Part shown: piece by piece, positions 1 through 5,955 of the stretch
Position numbering within the stretch: position 1 is the stretch's first letter
Layout of the letters: each line of letters opens with the position of its first letter
Assembly: GCA_029858925.1 (NCBI GenBank)
Contig: JAOUEB010000090.1
Location: forward strand, 1 to 6,131
DNA length: 6,131 nucleotides
Source of the DNA: Nitrospira sp.
Lineage (GTDB): Bacteria; Nitrospirota; Nitrospiria; Nitrospirales; Nitrospiraceae
Direction: 5' to 3'
Translations under genes and position numbers: made by a program
The notes under the pieces: model-generated
The model's database searches: none
Seen by the model: only the letters and a program-made list of their open reading frames with translations
Told to the model about the DNA's origin: nothing

Positions 1-1
1 G

Positions 2-385
2 GCGATCCACGGCAACAGCGCCACTGCATCCTCTTCAACCTCCTCCTCTCAAGCGCCGGGCGCTCCCCTTCGAAAAGTAATTGACCGGCGGGAAGTCGAG
101 CTGGCCATGAACGATCTGCCGAAGCTCATGACACAAGCCAGAGCAGTACCGCATATGGTCAATGGCGCCGTGAACGGATTTCGCATCGACTACATGGCGC
201 CGGCGAGTTTCTATGAGAGGATCGGCGTTCAAACCGGGGACATCTTGCAGCGGGTCAACGGCGTCGATATCCGCGATCCCGGCACGATGCTCAACCTACT
301 CCAACAATTGAAGAACGAGCGGATCGTGAAGCTCGACATGGTCCGAAACAACCAGCCCTCGACCGTCACTTACGAACTGCGCTAA
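2..385 (+). CDS. gspC: GspC, T2SS inner-membrane clamp protein, C-terminal PDZ part (5' end outside window)
   Basis: The frame is open from base 2 to the TAA at 383-385, so the gene enters from upstream; 127 residues are visible. The ATG at 107 is an internal methionine, because the same frame reads back to the window edge without a stop. The visible part begins with a Ser/Thr/Pro-rich flexible linker (residues about 5-22), followed by a PDZ-like domain (about 26-127). Its segments match the C-terminal region of GspC proteins: IDRREVE, GFRIDYMAP, then IGVQTGDILQRVNGVDI, with the GD and NG pairs typical of PDZ folds. In known systems GspC is anchored in the inner membrane, contacts the secretin GspD in the periplasm and takes part in substrate recognition. 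The membrane anchor and homology region are not visible. The next gene is gspE, not the usual gspD. A generic PDZ protein is possible, but the neighbours and linker favour GspC. Confidence 0.88.
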   Translation, partial: AIHGNSATASSSTSSSQAPGAPLRKVIDRREVELAMNDLPKLMTQARAVPHMVNGAVNGFRIDYMAPASFYERIGVQTGDILQRVNGVDIRDPGTMLNLLQQLKNERIVKLDMVRNNQPSTVTYELR

Positions 386-459
386 CCCGCATGATGCATG
401 GCCGTTCGTGGCGACATCGCATGGGATCGCCGTTCCGAGGAAACTCCTGATCGGATAAC

Positions 460-476
460 GGCCCAATCGTTGGGCT
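460..476 (+). other. Small GC-rich hairpin in the gspC-gspE gap
   Basis: In the 122-base gap between gspC and gspE, GCCCAA (461-466) and TTGGGC (470-475) form a perfect 6-bp stem around a TCG loop; a G-U pair (460/476) can extend it. No T-run follows, so this is not a canonical intrinsic terminator. It lies 32 bases before the gspE start and could affect mRNA stability or translation, or be chance. Nothing else is recognisable in this gap; no convincing -35/-10 pair was found. Confidence 0.35.
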
Positions 477-495
477 CGTCTCAGCGCAACACTAT

Positions 496-500
496 GGGGA
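496..500 (+). promoter_or_regulatory. Ribosome binding site deciding the GTG start of gspE
   Basis: GGGGA at 496-500 lies 7 bases before GTG 508. The only nearby ATG (494) is in another frame and stops after nine codons, and the gspE frame has no ATG upstream of 508 after the end of gspC, so the GTG is the best start. Confidence 0.5.
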
Positions 501-507
501 ACAGAAC

Positions 508-2256
508 GTGTCGGAATCTGTGACACATGACCAAGGCCCTTCGAGCTACGGCAGGCCTTTGCTGGGACGCATCCTCAGCGACACGTTCAACCTCCCGAGC
601 GCTAAACTCGATGAGGCCTTGGCTTACCAGCGTGAAAAGGGAGGCCGATTGGGGGAAGTTCTGGTGCGCCTGCATATGCTGCGCGAGGAAGAACTCCTGG
701 AAGGACTGGCGCAACAGTTTGAATTGCCCTGGGCGCCGCAGTTGGAATCCACTCAGATCGATCATGAGCTGATCAAGAAGGTCCCCATCGCATTTTGCCG
801 GCGGTACCGTGTGCTCCCGCTCCGTCACGAGAATGGAACCATCCTCGTCGCATCGAGCGACCCGCTGGAGACCGTCGCATTCGACGACCTCCGGCTCTTG
901 CTCGGCACACCTATCACACCGGTCCTGACGACCGGCGTGTCGCTGCTCGCCTGCTTAAACCGCGCCTACGACGAGATCGCCAGTCCGACCGGCGCCGAAA
1001 AAGTCATGGAGGACATCGCCGCCAGCGAGAGTCTCGATCAGTTGGCCCACGAGCTGGATGAGCCTCAGGACCTGCTCGACGCGACCGACGAGGCCCCGAT
1101 CATTCGATTGGTGAATTCGGTCTTGTTCCAAGCGGTCCGGCAGCGGGCCAGCGACATCCATTTCGAGTCGTTCGAGCGCGGCTTGGTCGTGCGGTACCGG
1201 ATCGACGGCGTGCTCTATCCGGTGTTGACCCCGCCGAAGCATCTGCAGGCCAGCATCATCGCGCGCCTGAAAATCATGGCCGGCTTGAATATCGCCGAGA
1301 AGCGGCTCCCGCAGGACGGCCGGTTCGCGATTCGCACCTCGGGAAAAGACGTCGATCTCCGCGTGTCGGTCCTGCCCACGTCTCACGGCGAGCGGGTCGT
1401 GCTCCGGTTGTTGGAAAAAGAAAATCGATTGCTGAACTTGTCCGAGATGGGCTTCTCCGGGGAACGGCTCTCGGCGATCCATCAGCTGATCCAGCTTGCG
1501 CACGGCATCGTTCTCGTCACAGGTCCGACCGGCAGCGGAAAGACCACGACCCTCTACGCCGCGTTGAGCCACATCAATGCGCCGGATAAAAACATCATCA
1601 CCGTCGAGGACCCGGTCGAATATCAGCTGCTCGGGATCGGGCAGATGCAGGTGAATCCGAAAATCAACCTGTCGTTTGCCGCGGGATTGCGGTCCATTCT
1701 CCGGCAAGACCCCGACGTCATCATGATCGGAGAAATCCGCGACCGGGAAACGGCGGAGATCGCCATCCATGCCTCCCTCACCGGGCACCTCGTCTTTTCC
1801 ACGCTGCACACGAACGACGCCGCCAGCGCCGCAACCCGTCTGATCGATATGGGTATCGAGCCGTTCCTCGTCGCCTCCTCGGTCGTGGCCGTGCTGGCCC
1901 AGCGGCTACTGAGGAGGATCTGCTCGGACTGCAAGCGGCCCTACAACGCGAGCGCGGACGAGCTCGACCGTCTGGGCCTGCCGCCGGGAACCAATCAGAC
2001 CCTCTACCGCGGGGCAGGCTGCCCGGCCTGTTCGCAGACCGGCTATCGCGGGCGCACCGGCATTTTTGAACTGATGATACTCGACGACGAAATCCGCCGC
2101 CTCATCGGGACCAAAGCGGATTCGTCGGCCATCAAGCAGGCCGCTATCGCCAACGGCATGGTGACGCTCAAACAAGAAGGCGCCGAACGCGTGATCCAAG
2201 GCCATACCACCATGGAAGAAGTGATGCGGATTACCCAGCAAGAGATTGAAGTCTGA
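508..2256 (+). CDS. gspE: GspE, T2SS assembly ATPase
   Basis: A 582-residue hexameric secretion ATPase of the GspE/PilB family, full length for the family, with a GTG start. The N-terminal domain (about 15-150) resembles the GspE N1 region that binds the inner-membrane protein GspL in known systems. A second N-domain includes RASDIHFE (213-220). The catalytic domain has the Walker A motif GPTGSGKTT (339-347), the Asp box around ITVEDPVEY (364-372), the Walker B region DPDVIMIGEIRD (401-412) and the His box ending STLHTND (431-437). A zinc tetracysteine motif, C472/C475 and C505/C508, is complete; it is typical of GspE and many PilB proteins and absent from retraction ATPases of the PilT type. 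The enzyme acts at the cytoplasmic face of the inner membrane, coupling ATP hydrolysis to pseudopilus assembly through GspF. PilB of a type IV pilus is the alternative, but GspC upstream and a GspG-H-I-J set downstream make GspE much more likely. No key residue is missing. Confidence 0.97.
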   Translation: MSESVTHDQGPSSYGRPLLGRILSDTFNLPSAKLDEALAYQREKGGRLGEVLVRLHMLREEELLEGLAQQFELPWAPQLESTQIDHELIKKVPIAFCRRYRVLPLRHENGTILVASSDPLETVAFDDLRLLLGTPITPVLTTGVSLLACLNRAYDEIASPTGAEKVMEDIAASESLDQLAHELDEPQDLLDATDEAPIIRLVNSVLFQAVRQRASDIHFESFERGLVVRYRIDGVLYPVLTPPKHLQASIIARLKIMAGLNIAEKRLPQDGRFAIRTSGKDVDLRVSVLPTSHGERVVLRLLEKENRLLNLSEMGFSGERLSAIHQLIQLAHGIVLVTGPTGSGKTTTLYAALSHINAPDKNIITVEDPVEYQLLGIGQMQVNPKINLSFAAGLRSILRQDPDVIMIGEIRDRETAEIAIHASLTGHLVFSTLHTNDAASAATRLIDMGIEPFLVASSVVAVLAQRLLRRICSDCKRPYNASADELDRLGLPPGTNQTLYRGAGCPACSQTGYRGRTGIFELMILDDEIRRLIGTKADSSAIKQAAIANGMVTLKQEGAERVIQGHTTMEEVMRITQQEIEV

Positions 2257-2263
2257 TGTGAAG

Positions 2264-2356
2264 GCGTGAAGCGCATCTCGTGACGCGTGAAGCGCAAGAT
2301 GGAAAGAGATTACATTTCATCCGTGTTTGCGAGATACGCTTCACGAGATACGCGCG
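2264..2356 (+). repeat. 7-base-periodic inverted repeat between gspE and gspF
   Basis: The 174-base gap between gspE and gspF contains two blocks with a 7-base period. Block one (2264-2298) is GCGTGAA, GCGCATC, TCGTGAC, GCGTGAA, GCGCAAG. Block two (2329-2356) is GCGAGAT, ACGCTTC, ACGAGAT, ACGCGCG, mostly the reverse complement of the first. Bases 2265-2280 pair with 2330-2345 at 15 of 16 positions around a loop of about 49 bases. The second GCGTGAA copy offers a competing 9-bp pairing (2286-2294 with 2337-2345). No T-run follows, so an intrinsic terminator is unlikely. It may be a mobile or expanding intergenic repeat, an mRNA-processing hairpin, or both. No ORF is supported here. Confidence 0.75.
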
Positions 2357-2416
2357 ATGAAAAGCAGCGACGCATCGGTGATGCAGTAGAAGAGCCGTGA
2401 ATCATACGGCGTGGCT

Positions 2417-2420
2417 GGAG
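2417..2420 (+). promoter_or_regulatory. Ribosome binding site for gspF
   Basis: GGAG at 2417-2420 lies 10 bases before ATG 2431 and only 4 bases before the in-frame TTG 2425. The spacing and the family-typical MPVYQY N-terminus both favour ATG 2431. Confidence 0.45.
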
Positions 2421-2430
2421 TGGGTTGACA

Positions 2431-3669
2431 ATGCCGGTGTATCAATATCGAGGTTACAAGAACGACGGCGGGTCTGCAGCCGGAATCGTCGACGCGGAAA
2501 ACGTCAAGGTCGCGCGCCTGAAGCTTCGGAAAGAAGGGGTGTTTCCGACCGACGTCGTGGAACAAGGACAGCCGGCGGCGCGGCAGCAGGAAGGAACCCG
2601 CATCCGAGCCACTCGCAGGATCAGCCGTTCCGCGACGCTCACCGCGCACGATCTCGCCTTGATGACCAGACAGTTTGCGACACTCTTGGTGGCCGGGCTT
2701 CCGTTGGTCGAAGCGCTCGGCGTCCTGGTCGAGCAAGCCGAAAAGAAACCCACCAAAACGCTCCTCGCCGATATTCGAGAGCAAGTCAGGGGAGGAAAGG
2801 CGCTGAGCGCCGTCTTGGAAACGTACGAACAAGACTTTTCTCCGATCTATGTGCATATGGTGCGGGCCGGCGAGGCCAGCGGCGCGCTGGATCAAATTCT
2901 GTTCCGGCTGGCGGAGTTTTTGGAAAAACAACTGGCGCTCAAGCATAAAGTCACCAACGCCACCCTCTATCCGGCCCTTATGCTTTTCGTTGGAATCTCT
3001 GTTCTGTTCTTCCTGATGACCTTCGTCGTGCCGAAAATTACGGCGGTCTTCACCAGCATGAAACAGGCGCTTCCCTGGCCGACCGTCGTTTTGATGTCAA
3101 TCAGCCGATTCTTCGCGGATTATTGGCTATTGATCGTCGGCCTCGTGGTCGTCAGCACCTTGTTCATACGCCGCTTCATCCAGACAGAAAAGGGACGGAT
3201 GGTCGCGGATCGCCTGACGCTGCGCCTGCCGCTGATCGGAGATGTCGCGCGCATGGTATCGATCTCGCGGTTGGCCGGCACATTGGCGACCATGCTGGCC
3301 AGCGGCGTCCAACTCCTGGACGCATTGGATGTCTCCAAGCGCGTCATGAACAATCGAGTGCTTGAGGAAACCGTCGAGGGCGCCAGGCAAAACATTCGCG
3401 AGGGCGAAACCATCGCCGACCCACTGAAGCGGAGCGGTGAATTTCCCGCGCTGGTGACACACATGATCGCCGTGGGTGAACGGAGCGGCGATATGGAAGA
3501 GATGCTGCGCCGTGTCAGCCAGATTTACGACGGTGAGGTGGAACGGGTCATTACCCGGTTGACCTCGCTGCTGGAGCCCGTCATGATTCTCGCCATGGGC
3601 ATCGTCGTCTTTTTTATTGTCGTCGCAATTCTGTTGCCCATCTTTGAAATGGGACAAATGGTTCGATAA
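2431..3669 (+). CDS. gspF: GspF, T2SS inner-membrane platform protein
   Basis: A 412-residue polytopic membrane protein, normal length for GspF. ATG 2431 is chosen over TTG 2425 because GspF proteins usually begin MPxF/Y and the spacing to GGAG fits better. After a short N-terminal cytoplasmic part (1-70) come two repeated T2SSF domains, about 74-197 and 277-400. Each carries the family pattern: a first helix with TLLxxGLPLVEAL (84-96) or TMLASGVQLLDAL (287-299), then GEASGALD (147-154) or GERSGDME (349-356). Hydrophobic segments at about 180-200, 231-247 and 383-403 give the usual three membrane spans. GspF sits at the centre of the inner-membrane platform and, with GspE, moves pseudopilin subunits into the growing pseudopilus. 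It follows gspE after a repeat-containing gap and precedes gspG. The related PilC of type IV pili is the only realistic alternative, disfavoured by context. Confidence 0.96.
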   Translation: MPVYQYRGYKNDGGSAAGIVDAENVKVARLKLRKEGVFPTDVVEQGQPAARQQEGTRIRATRRISRSATLTAHDLALMTRQFATLLVAGLPLVEALGVLVEQAEKKPTKTLLADIREQVRGGKALSAVLETYEQDFSPIYVHMVRAGEASGALDQILFRLAEFLEKQLALKHKVTNATLYPALMLFVGISVLFFLMTFVVPKITAVFTSMKQALPWPTVVLMSISRFFADYWLLIVGLVVVSTLFIRRFIQTEKGRMVADRLTLRLPLIGDVARMVSISRLAGTLATMLASGVQLLDALDVSKRVMNNRVLEETVEGARQNIREGETIADPLKRSGEFPALVTHMIAVGERSGDMEEMLRRVSQIYDGEVERVITRLTSLLEPVMILAMGIVVFFIVVAILLPIFEMGQMVR

Positions 3670-3694
3670 CCCTCCCAAGTGATGGGCAAGGGTT
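3668..3694 (+). other. Hairpin directly after the gspF stop codon
   Basis: Starting within the gspF TAA, AACCCT (3668-3673) pairs with AGGGTT (3689-3694), and CCCA (3674-3677) pairs with TGGG (3683-3686). This gives 10 bp with a two-base CA bulge (3687-3688) and a five-base loop. It is followed by GCAGGCAATG with no T-run, so it is not a standard terminator. Its place before the most abundant pseudopilin gene would suit an mRNA-processing or stabilising element; that role is inference. Confidence 0.45.
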
Positions 3695-3716
3695 GCAGGC
3701 AATGATTGAATAGAGT

Positions 3717-3722
3717 AGGAGG
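3717..3722 (+). promoter_or_regulatory. Strong Shine-Dalgarno sequence for gspG
   Basis: AGGAGG at 3717-3722 lies 6 bases before ATG 3729, the best ribosome binding site in the window. It fixes the GspG start at 3729 rather than the in-frame ATG at 3756 and suits high translation of the major pseudopilin. Confidence 0.8.
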
Positions 3723-3728
3723 TTCTCG

Positions 3729-4211
3729 ATGAATCGAAACAGCAAGGTCGCGACTATGCGGGCCACAGGACAGCCCATTCTCCTTCGAGAGCGCGGGTTT
3801 ACGTTCATTGAAATCATGGTCGTGGTGGCGATTCTGGCCATTCTTGCGGCGTTGGTCGTCCCCCGCATCATGGGCCGGACGGATGATGCCAAACGCACGG
3901 CTGCCAAGGTGCAGATCAGAAACATCGAGGGCGCGCTGCAATTGTATAAACTGGACAACGGGGTCTACCCCTCGACGGAACAAGGGCTCAAAGCGCTTAT
4001 CGAGAAACCTTCCGTCGGTGTGGTTCCTAAAAAATGGAAAATCGGCGGGTACCTGCCGAACCTCCCTGAAGACCCCTGGGGAAACTCCTACAAGTATCTG
4101 AGTCCCAGCAAGCGGGGCGACTATGAAATCACCTCGCTGGGCACCGACGGCGAAGTCGGCGGCGAAGGAGTCAATGCGGATATCACCAACTGGAACATGG
4201 AAAAGGATTGA
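3729..4211 (+). CDS. gspG: GspG, T2SS major pseudopilin
   Basis: A 160-residue prepilin that makes the body of the pseudopilus. The leader (1-23) ends RERG, and prepilin peptidase should cut between G23 and F24. The mature protein (137 residues) begins FTFIE with the conserved Glu at mature position 5 (E28), followed by the hydrophobic assembly helix to about residue 48. The globular part has hallmarks of major pseudopilins: YKLDNGVYPSTEQGL (73-87), DPWGNSYKY (115-123) and the SLGTDGEVGGEG region with NADITNW (136-155). This C-terminal loop is the region that binds a structural calcium ion in characterised GspG proteins, and its acidic residues are present. Mature position 3 is Phe rather than the common Leu, a mild variation. 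A strong ribosome binding site precedes it, and gspH begins a few bases after its stop. Identification is secure. Confidence 0.98.
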   Translation: MNRNSKVATMRATGQPILLRERGFTFIEIMVVVAILAILAALVVPRIMGRTDDAKRTAAKVQIRNIEGALQLYKLDNGVYPSTEQGLKALIEKPSVGVVPKKWKIGGYLPNLPEDPWGNSYKYLSPSKRGDYEITSLGTDGEVGGEGVNADITNWNMEKD

Positions 4212-4213
4212 AC

Positions 4214-4241
4214 GGTCAATGGTCATGCGTCATTGGTCAAT
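4214..4241 (+). repeat. Four tandem 7-base units (GGTCAAT type) spanning the gspH start
   Basis: The units are GGTCAAT (4214-4220), GGTCATG (4221-4227), CGTCATT (4228-4234) and GGTCAAT (4235-4241). Both candidate ATG starts of gspH (4219 and 4225) are formed by the repeat itself. The tract begins two bases after the gspG stop codon. Confidence 0.75.
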
Positions 4242-4890
4242 CGATTCGGATGTCTCACGTCCCCTGTCCACTCGCCACTCGCCACTTACCACTTGCCCCT
4301 CACCCCTCACGCCTCACGTCCACTTGCCATTCGCCACTCGCCACTTACTCTCTTCACGGGGATTCACATTGATCGAGATGCTCATCGTCCTGTTTCTTCT
4401 GGCCGGTATCCTTGTCATCGTCCTCCCACGGGTCATCATCGGCGAAGACTTGAGTTCCACCGGACGAAAATTCATCGGCACACTGCGTACGCTCCAAGGA
4501 CTGGCCGCAACCAGCCAAAAACCTGTGAAACTGTACCTGGATCTCGATCAGGGGACCTACTGGGTCAAGGTCATGGACGGCATGGAGGAGAAACTCCCGC
4601 TCGATGCCGCCTGGACAACGCCACGGTCCCTTCCGGAGGCGATTCGGTTTTCGGAAGTCTCCGTGGGGCAAGACAAACGCACCTACGGCCGAACCGATCT
4701 CTCGTTTTATCCGAATGGGCGCATCGATCCCGTGATGGTATTCCTCACGGATCGGAACAACAATCTGCTGGTGCTTACCGTGGATTCCTTCACGGGGGCG
4801 ATTCGAACCAGCGAAGAGCGGATCGACCCGTTTCGCAATAAGCCGATTCCGGACCGAGTGAGGACGTTGCTGCGGCCTACCGGCACATGA
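4219..4890 (+). CDS. gspH: GspH, T2SS minor pseudopilin, with a long repeat-encoded leader
   Basis: A 223-residue prepilin-like protein if started at ATG 4219. The frame is open further upstream, inside gspG, but a start there (ATG 4123) would mean about 90 bases of overlap. ATG 4219 has AAGGA (4202-4206) 12 bases upstream. ATG 4225 and TTG 4324 are alternatives; the TTG would give a normal 13-residue leader but has no ribosome binding site. The leader ends SSRG with cleavage expected at G48/F49, giving mature FTLIE with Glu at position 5 (E53) and a hydrophobic helix to about 74. The C-terminal part, including LSFYPNG and FTGAIR, resembles the GspH fold, a minor subunit of the pseudopilus tip complex. 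Most of the 48-residue leader is encoded by degenerate 7-base repeats, giving a Pro/His/Thr/Ser-rich stretch with no acidic residue after D11. The 3' end overlaps gspI by four bases (ATGA). The gene family is clear; the start is uncertain. Confidence 0.88.
   Translation: MVMRHWSIDSDVSRPLSTRHSPLTTCPSPLTPHVHLPFATRHLLSSRGFTLIEMLIVLFLLAGILVIVLPRVIIGEDLSSTGRKFIGTLRTLQGLAATSQKPVKLYLDLDQGTYWVKVMDGMEEKLPLDAAWTTPRSLPEAIRFSEVSVGQDKRTYGRTDLSFYPNGRIDPVMVFLTDRNNNLLVLTVDSFTGAIRTSEERIDPFRNKPIPDRVRTLLRPTGT
4268..4347 (+). repeat. Degenerate tandem 7-base repeat inside the gspH leader
   Basis: Seven units fill 4268-4316, beginning CCACTCG, CCACTCG, CCACTTA, CCACTTG and continuing as CCCCTCA, CCCCTCA, CGCCTCA. 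After a 3-base phase shift (CGT), four more units fill 4320-4347: CCACTTG, CCATTCG, CCACTCG, CCACTTA. No stop codon occurs in any of the three forward frames across the tract. Three units equal seven codons, so the protein shows a loose seven-residue period (RHSPLTT, then CPSPLTP). On the opposite strand the units contain GTGAGG and GCGTGA cores, similar to the gspE-gspF repeat. Confidence 0.85.
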
Positions 4891-5366
4891 TCGCCGCAAC
4901 GAGTCGCCGGCCGGGGACATCACGGATGGACATGACCCGACATTCCCAGACTCCGGCGACATGTGAGAGCGGATTCACGCTGCTCGAAGTGATGCTCGCC
5001 ATCGCCCTGCTGGCCATCGCGCTTCCGATCCTTCTCGGCCTCAGAAATTTCGACCTCGATCTGCACGCGAGAGCCGGCGAACTGACCGCCGCCACGTTGC
5101 TGGCGCAAGAAAAATTGATCGAGACGGAGCTGGCGGGCGTCTATCCCGTCGGAGAAACCAGCGGAATGTTTTCGAATGTACCGCTCGGATCCCAGCCACC
5201 AGCCCAAGCTGCCGATCGGGGCGTCGGCTATCAATGGAAGCGCACCATATCGCCGACCCCCCTCGAATTAATCCGGGAGGTCCGCGTCCAAGTCTCATGG
5301 CCCAGAGGCGCATTTGTAGACACCGTGGAAGTGAGCACGTATGTATTTGCCGGCCTTACCTTCTAA
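4887..5366 (+). CDS. gspI: GspI, T2SS minor pseudopilin
   Basis: A 159-residue prepilin. ATG 4887 overlaps the gspH stop as ATGA, a common translational-coupling arrangement, but has no clear ribosome binding site. ATG 4926 (residue 14) has GGGGA 8 bases upstream and would give a shorter, more usual leader of 16 residues. Either way the cleavage site is CESG/FTLLE (G29/F30 in the long form), with mature Glu 5 at E34. The helix segment EVMLAIALLAIALPILLG, then AAxLLAQEKLIETELAG (68-84), is characteristic of GspI. The C-terminal part, including YQWKRTI (115-121) and VRVQVSW (132-138), agrees with GspI. With GspJ and normally GspK it forms the tip of the pseudopilus and is thought to start its assembly. 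Its 3' end overlaps gspJ by 26 bases. Confidence 0.93.
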   Translation: MIAATSRRPGTSRMDMTRHSQTPATCESGFTLLEVMLAIALLAIALPILLGLRNFDLDLHARAGELTAATLLAQEKLIETELAGVYPVGETSGMFSNVPLGSQPPAQAADRGVGYQWKRTISPTPLELIREVRVQVSWPRGAFVDTVEVSTYVFAGLTF

Positions 5367-5955
5367 ACCTGAAACGGGATTTACGCTGATTGAGGTACTG
5401 GTGGCCATCTCGCTACTGGCCACCATCGGAGCAATGGTCTTTGGATCGCTCATGACGACGACCCAGGCGATCGATGCCGGTCGTGAACGGGCGGAGCGAG
5501 AGCAAACCGTCAGGAGGATCCTGCGCGTCATGGCCGAAGAAGTATCGCTCAGCCAGCTCGATAAGACATTTCCCTGGACGGGAGTGAACGGAACCCAGGA
5601 GGGACAGCCGGCCGATACCCTGGCAATTCTCGCCATGAGCGAAGGCGTGGGGAACTTGGCTGCCAAGGAAAGTGAGACCGTTCGAGTCGTCTACACCCGT
5701 GAACGTGATCGATTGATTCGATTCGTGCGGCGCAACCGCTACAGTCTCACCGACGAATCGCTGGATCAGGTGGAATTGGCGAATCGTGTGAAGGGATTCA
5801 ACCTGCGATATTTCGACGGGCAGAGCCGGGTGTGGACCGACGAGTGGCGGACGAACGACAAGCTGCCGAAGGCGCTGCTTGTGGAAGTGACGTTTCAATC
5901 GCCCGGCGCCGATCCTTGGACAGTGCGGGAGTGGGTCGCCATCGGAGCATCGTGA
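5341..5955 (+). CDS. gspJ: GspJ, T2SS minor pseudopilin
   Basis: A 204-residue prepilin. ATG 5341 lies inside the end of gspI in a different frame and is preceded by GGAAG (5327-5331) with a 9-base spacer. The 13-residue leader ends PETG, with cleavage at G13/F14; the mature protein begins FTLIEVLVAIS, with Glu 5 at E18. The helix is followed by the QAIDAGRERAEREQ and RILRVMAEEVS segments seen in GspJ proteins. The C-terminal region, GFNLRYFDGQSRVWTDEW (152-169) then LPKALLVEVTF (175-185), is the family signature. GspJ joins GspI, and normally GspK, in the tip complex that primes pseudopilus assembly. Its stop overlaps the next start by one base (TGATG). No gspK follows in this window. Confidence 0.95.
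   Translation: MYLPALPSKPETGFTLIEVLVAISLLATIGAMVFGSLMTTTQAIDAGRERAEREQTVRRILRVMAEEVSLSQLDKTFPWTGVNGTQEGQPADTLAILAMSEGVGNLAAKESETVRVVYTRERDRLIRFVRRNRYSLTDESLDQVELANRVKGFNLRYFDGQSRVWTDEWRTNDKLPKALLVEVTFQSPGADPWTVREWVAIGAS

Noticed and set aside
391..450. A 19-codon ORF (ATG 391) in the gspC-gspE gap
   Set aside because: It has no ribosome binding site and no recognisable feature; its length is expected by chance.
460..476. Hairpin considered as a rho-independent terminator after gspC
   Set aside because: The stem is short and no T-run follows; the genes are close and co-directional.
955..1809. Long minus-strand open frame (284 codons) opposite gspE
   Set aside because: It lies wholly within the conserved gspE coding region, and its translation has the Arg/Asp/Gly/His-rich composition typical of the antisense of a GC-rich gene. 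No recognisable domain is seen.
2425..2430. TTGACA, a perfect -35 hexamer, just before the gspF ATG
   Set aside because: The expected -10 region (around 2448-2453, TCGAGG) is unlike TATAAT and lies inside the gspF coding sequence.
2397..2948. Plus-strand open frame of 183 codons overlapping gspF
   Set aside because: It is an Arg-rich out-of-frame reading of gspF, which has clear T2SSF domains in its own frame.
4268..4347. Tandem repeats considered as a CRISPR array
   Set aside because: The units are 7 bases and directly adjacent, with no spacers; no cas gene is in the window.
4233..4841. Plus-strand open frame of about 200 codons overlapping gspH
   Set aside because: It is open partly because the 7-base repeat carries no stops in any frame. 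The gspH frame holds the prepilin motif and family segments; this one has no recognisable domain.
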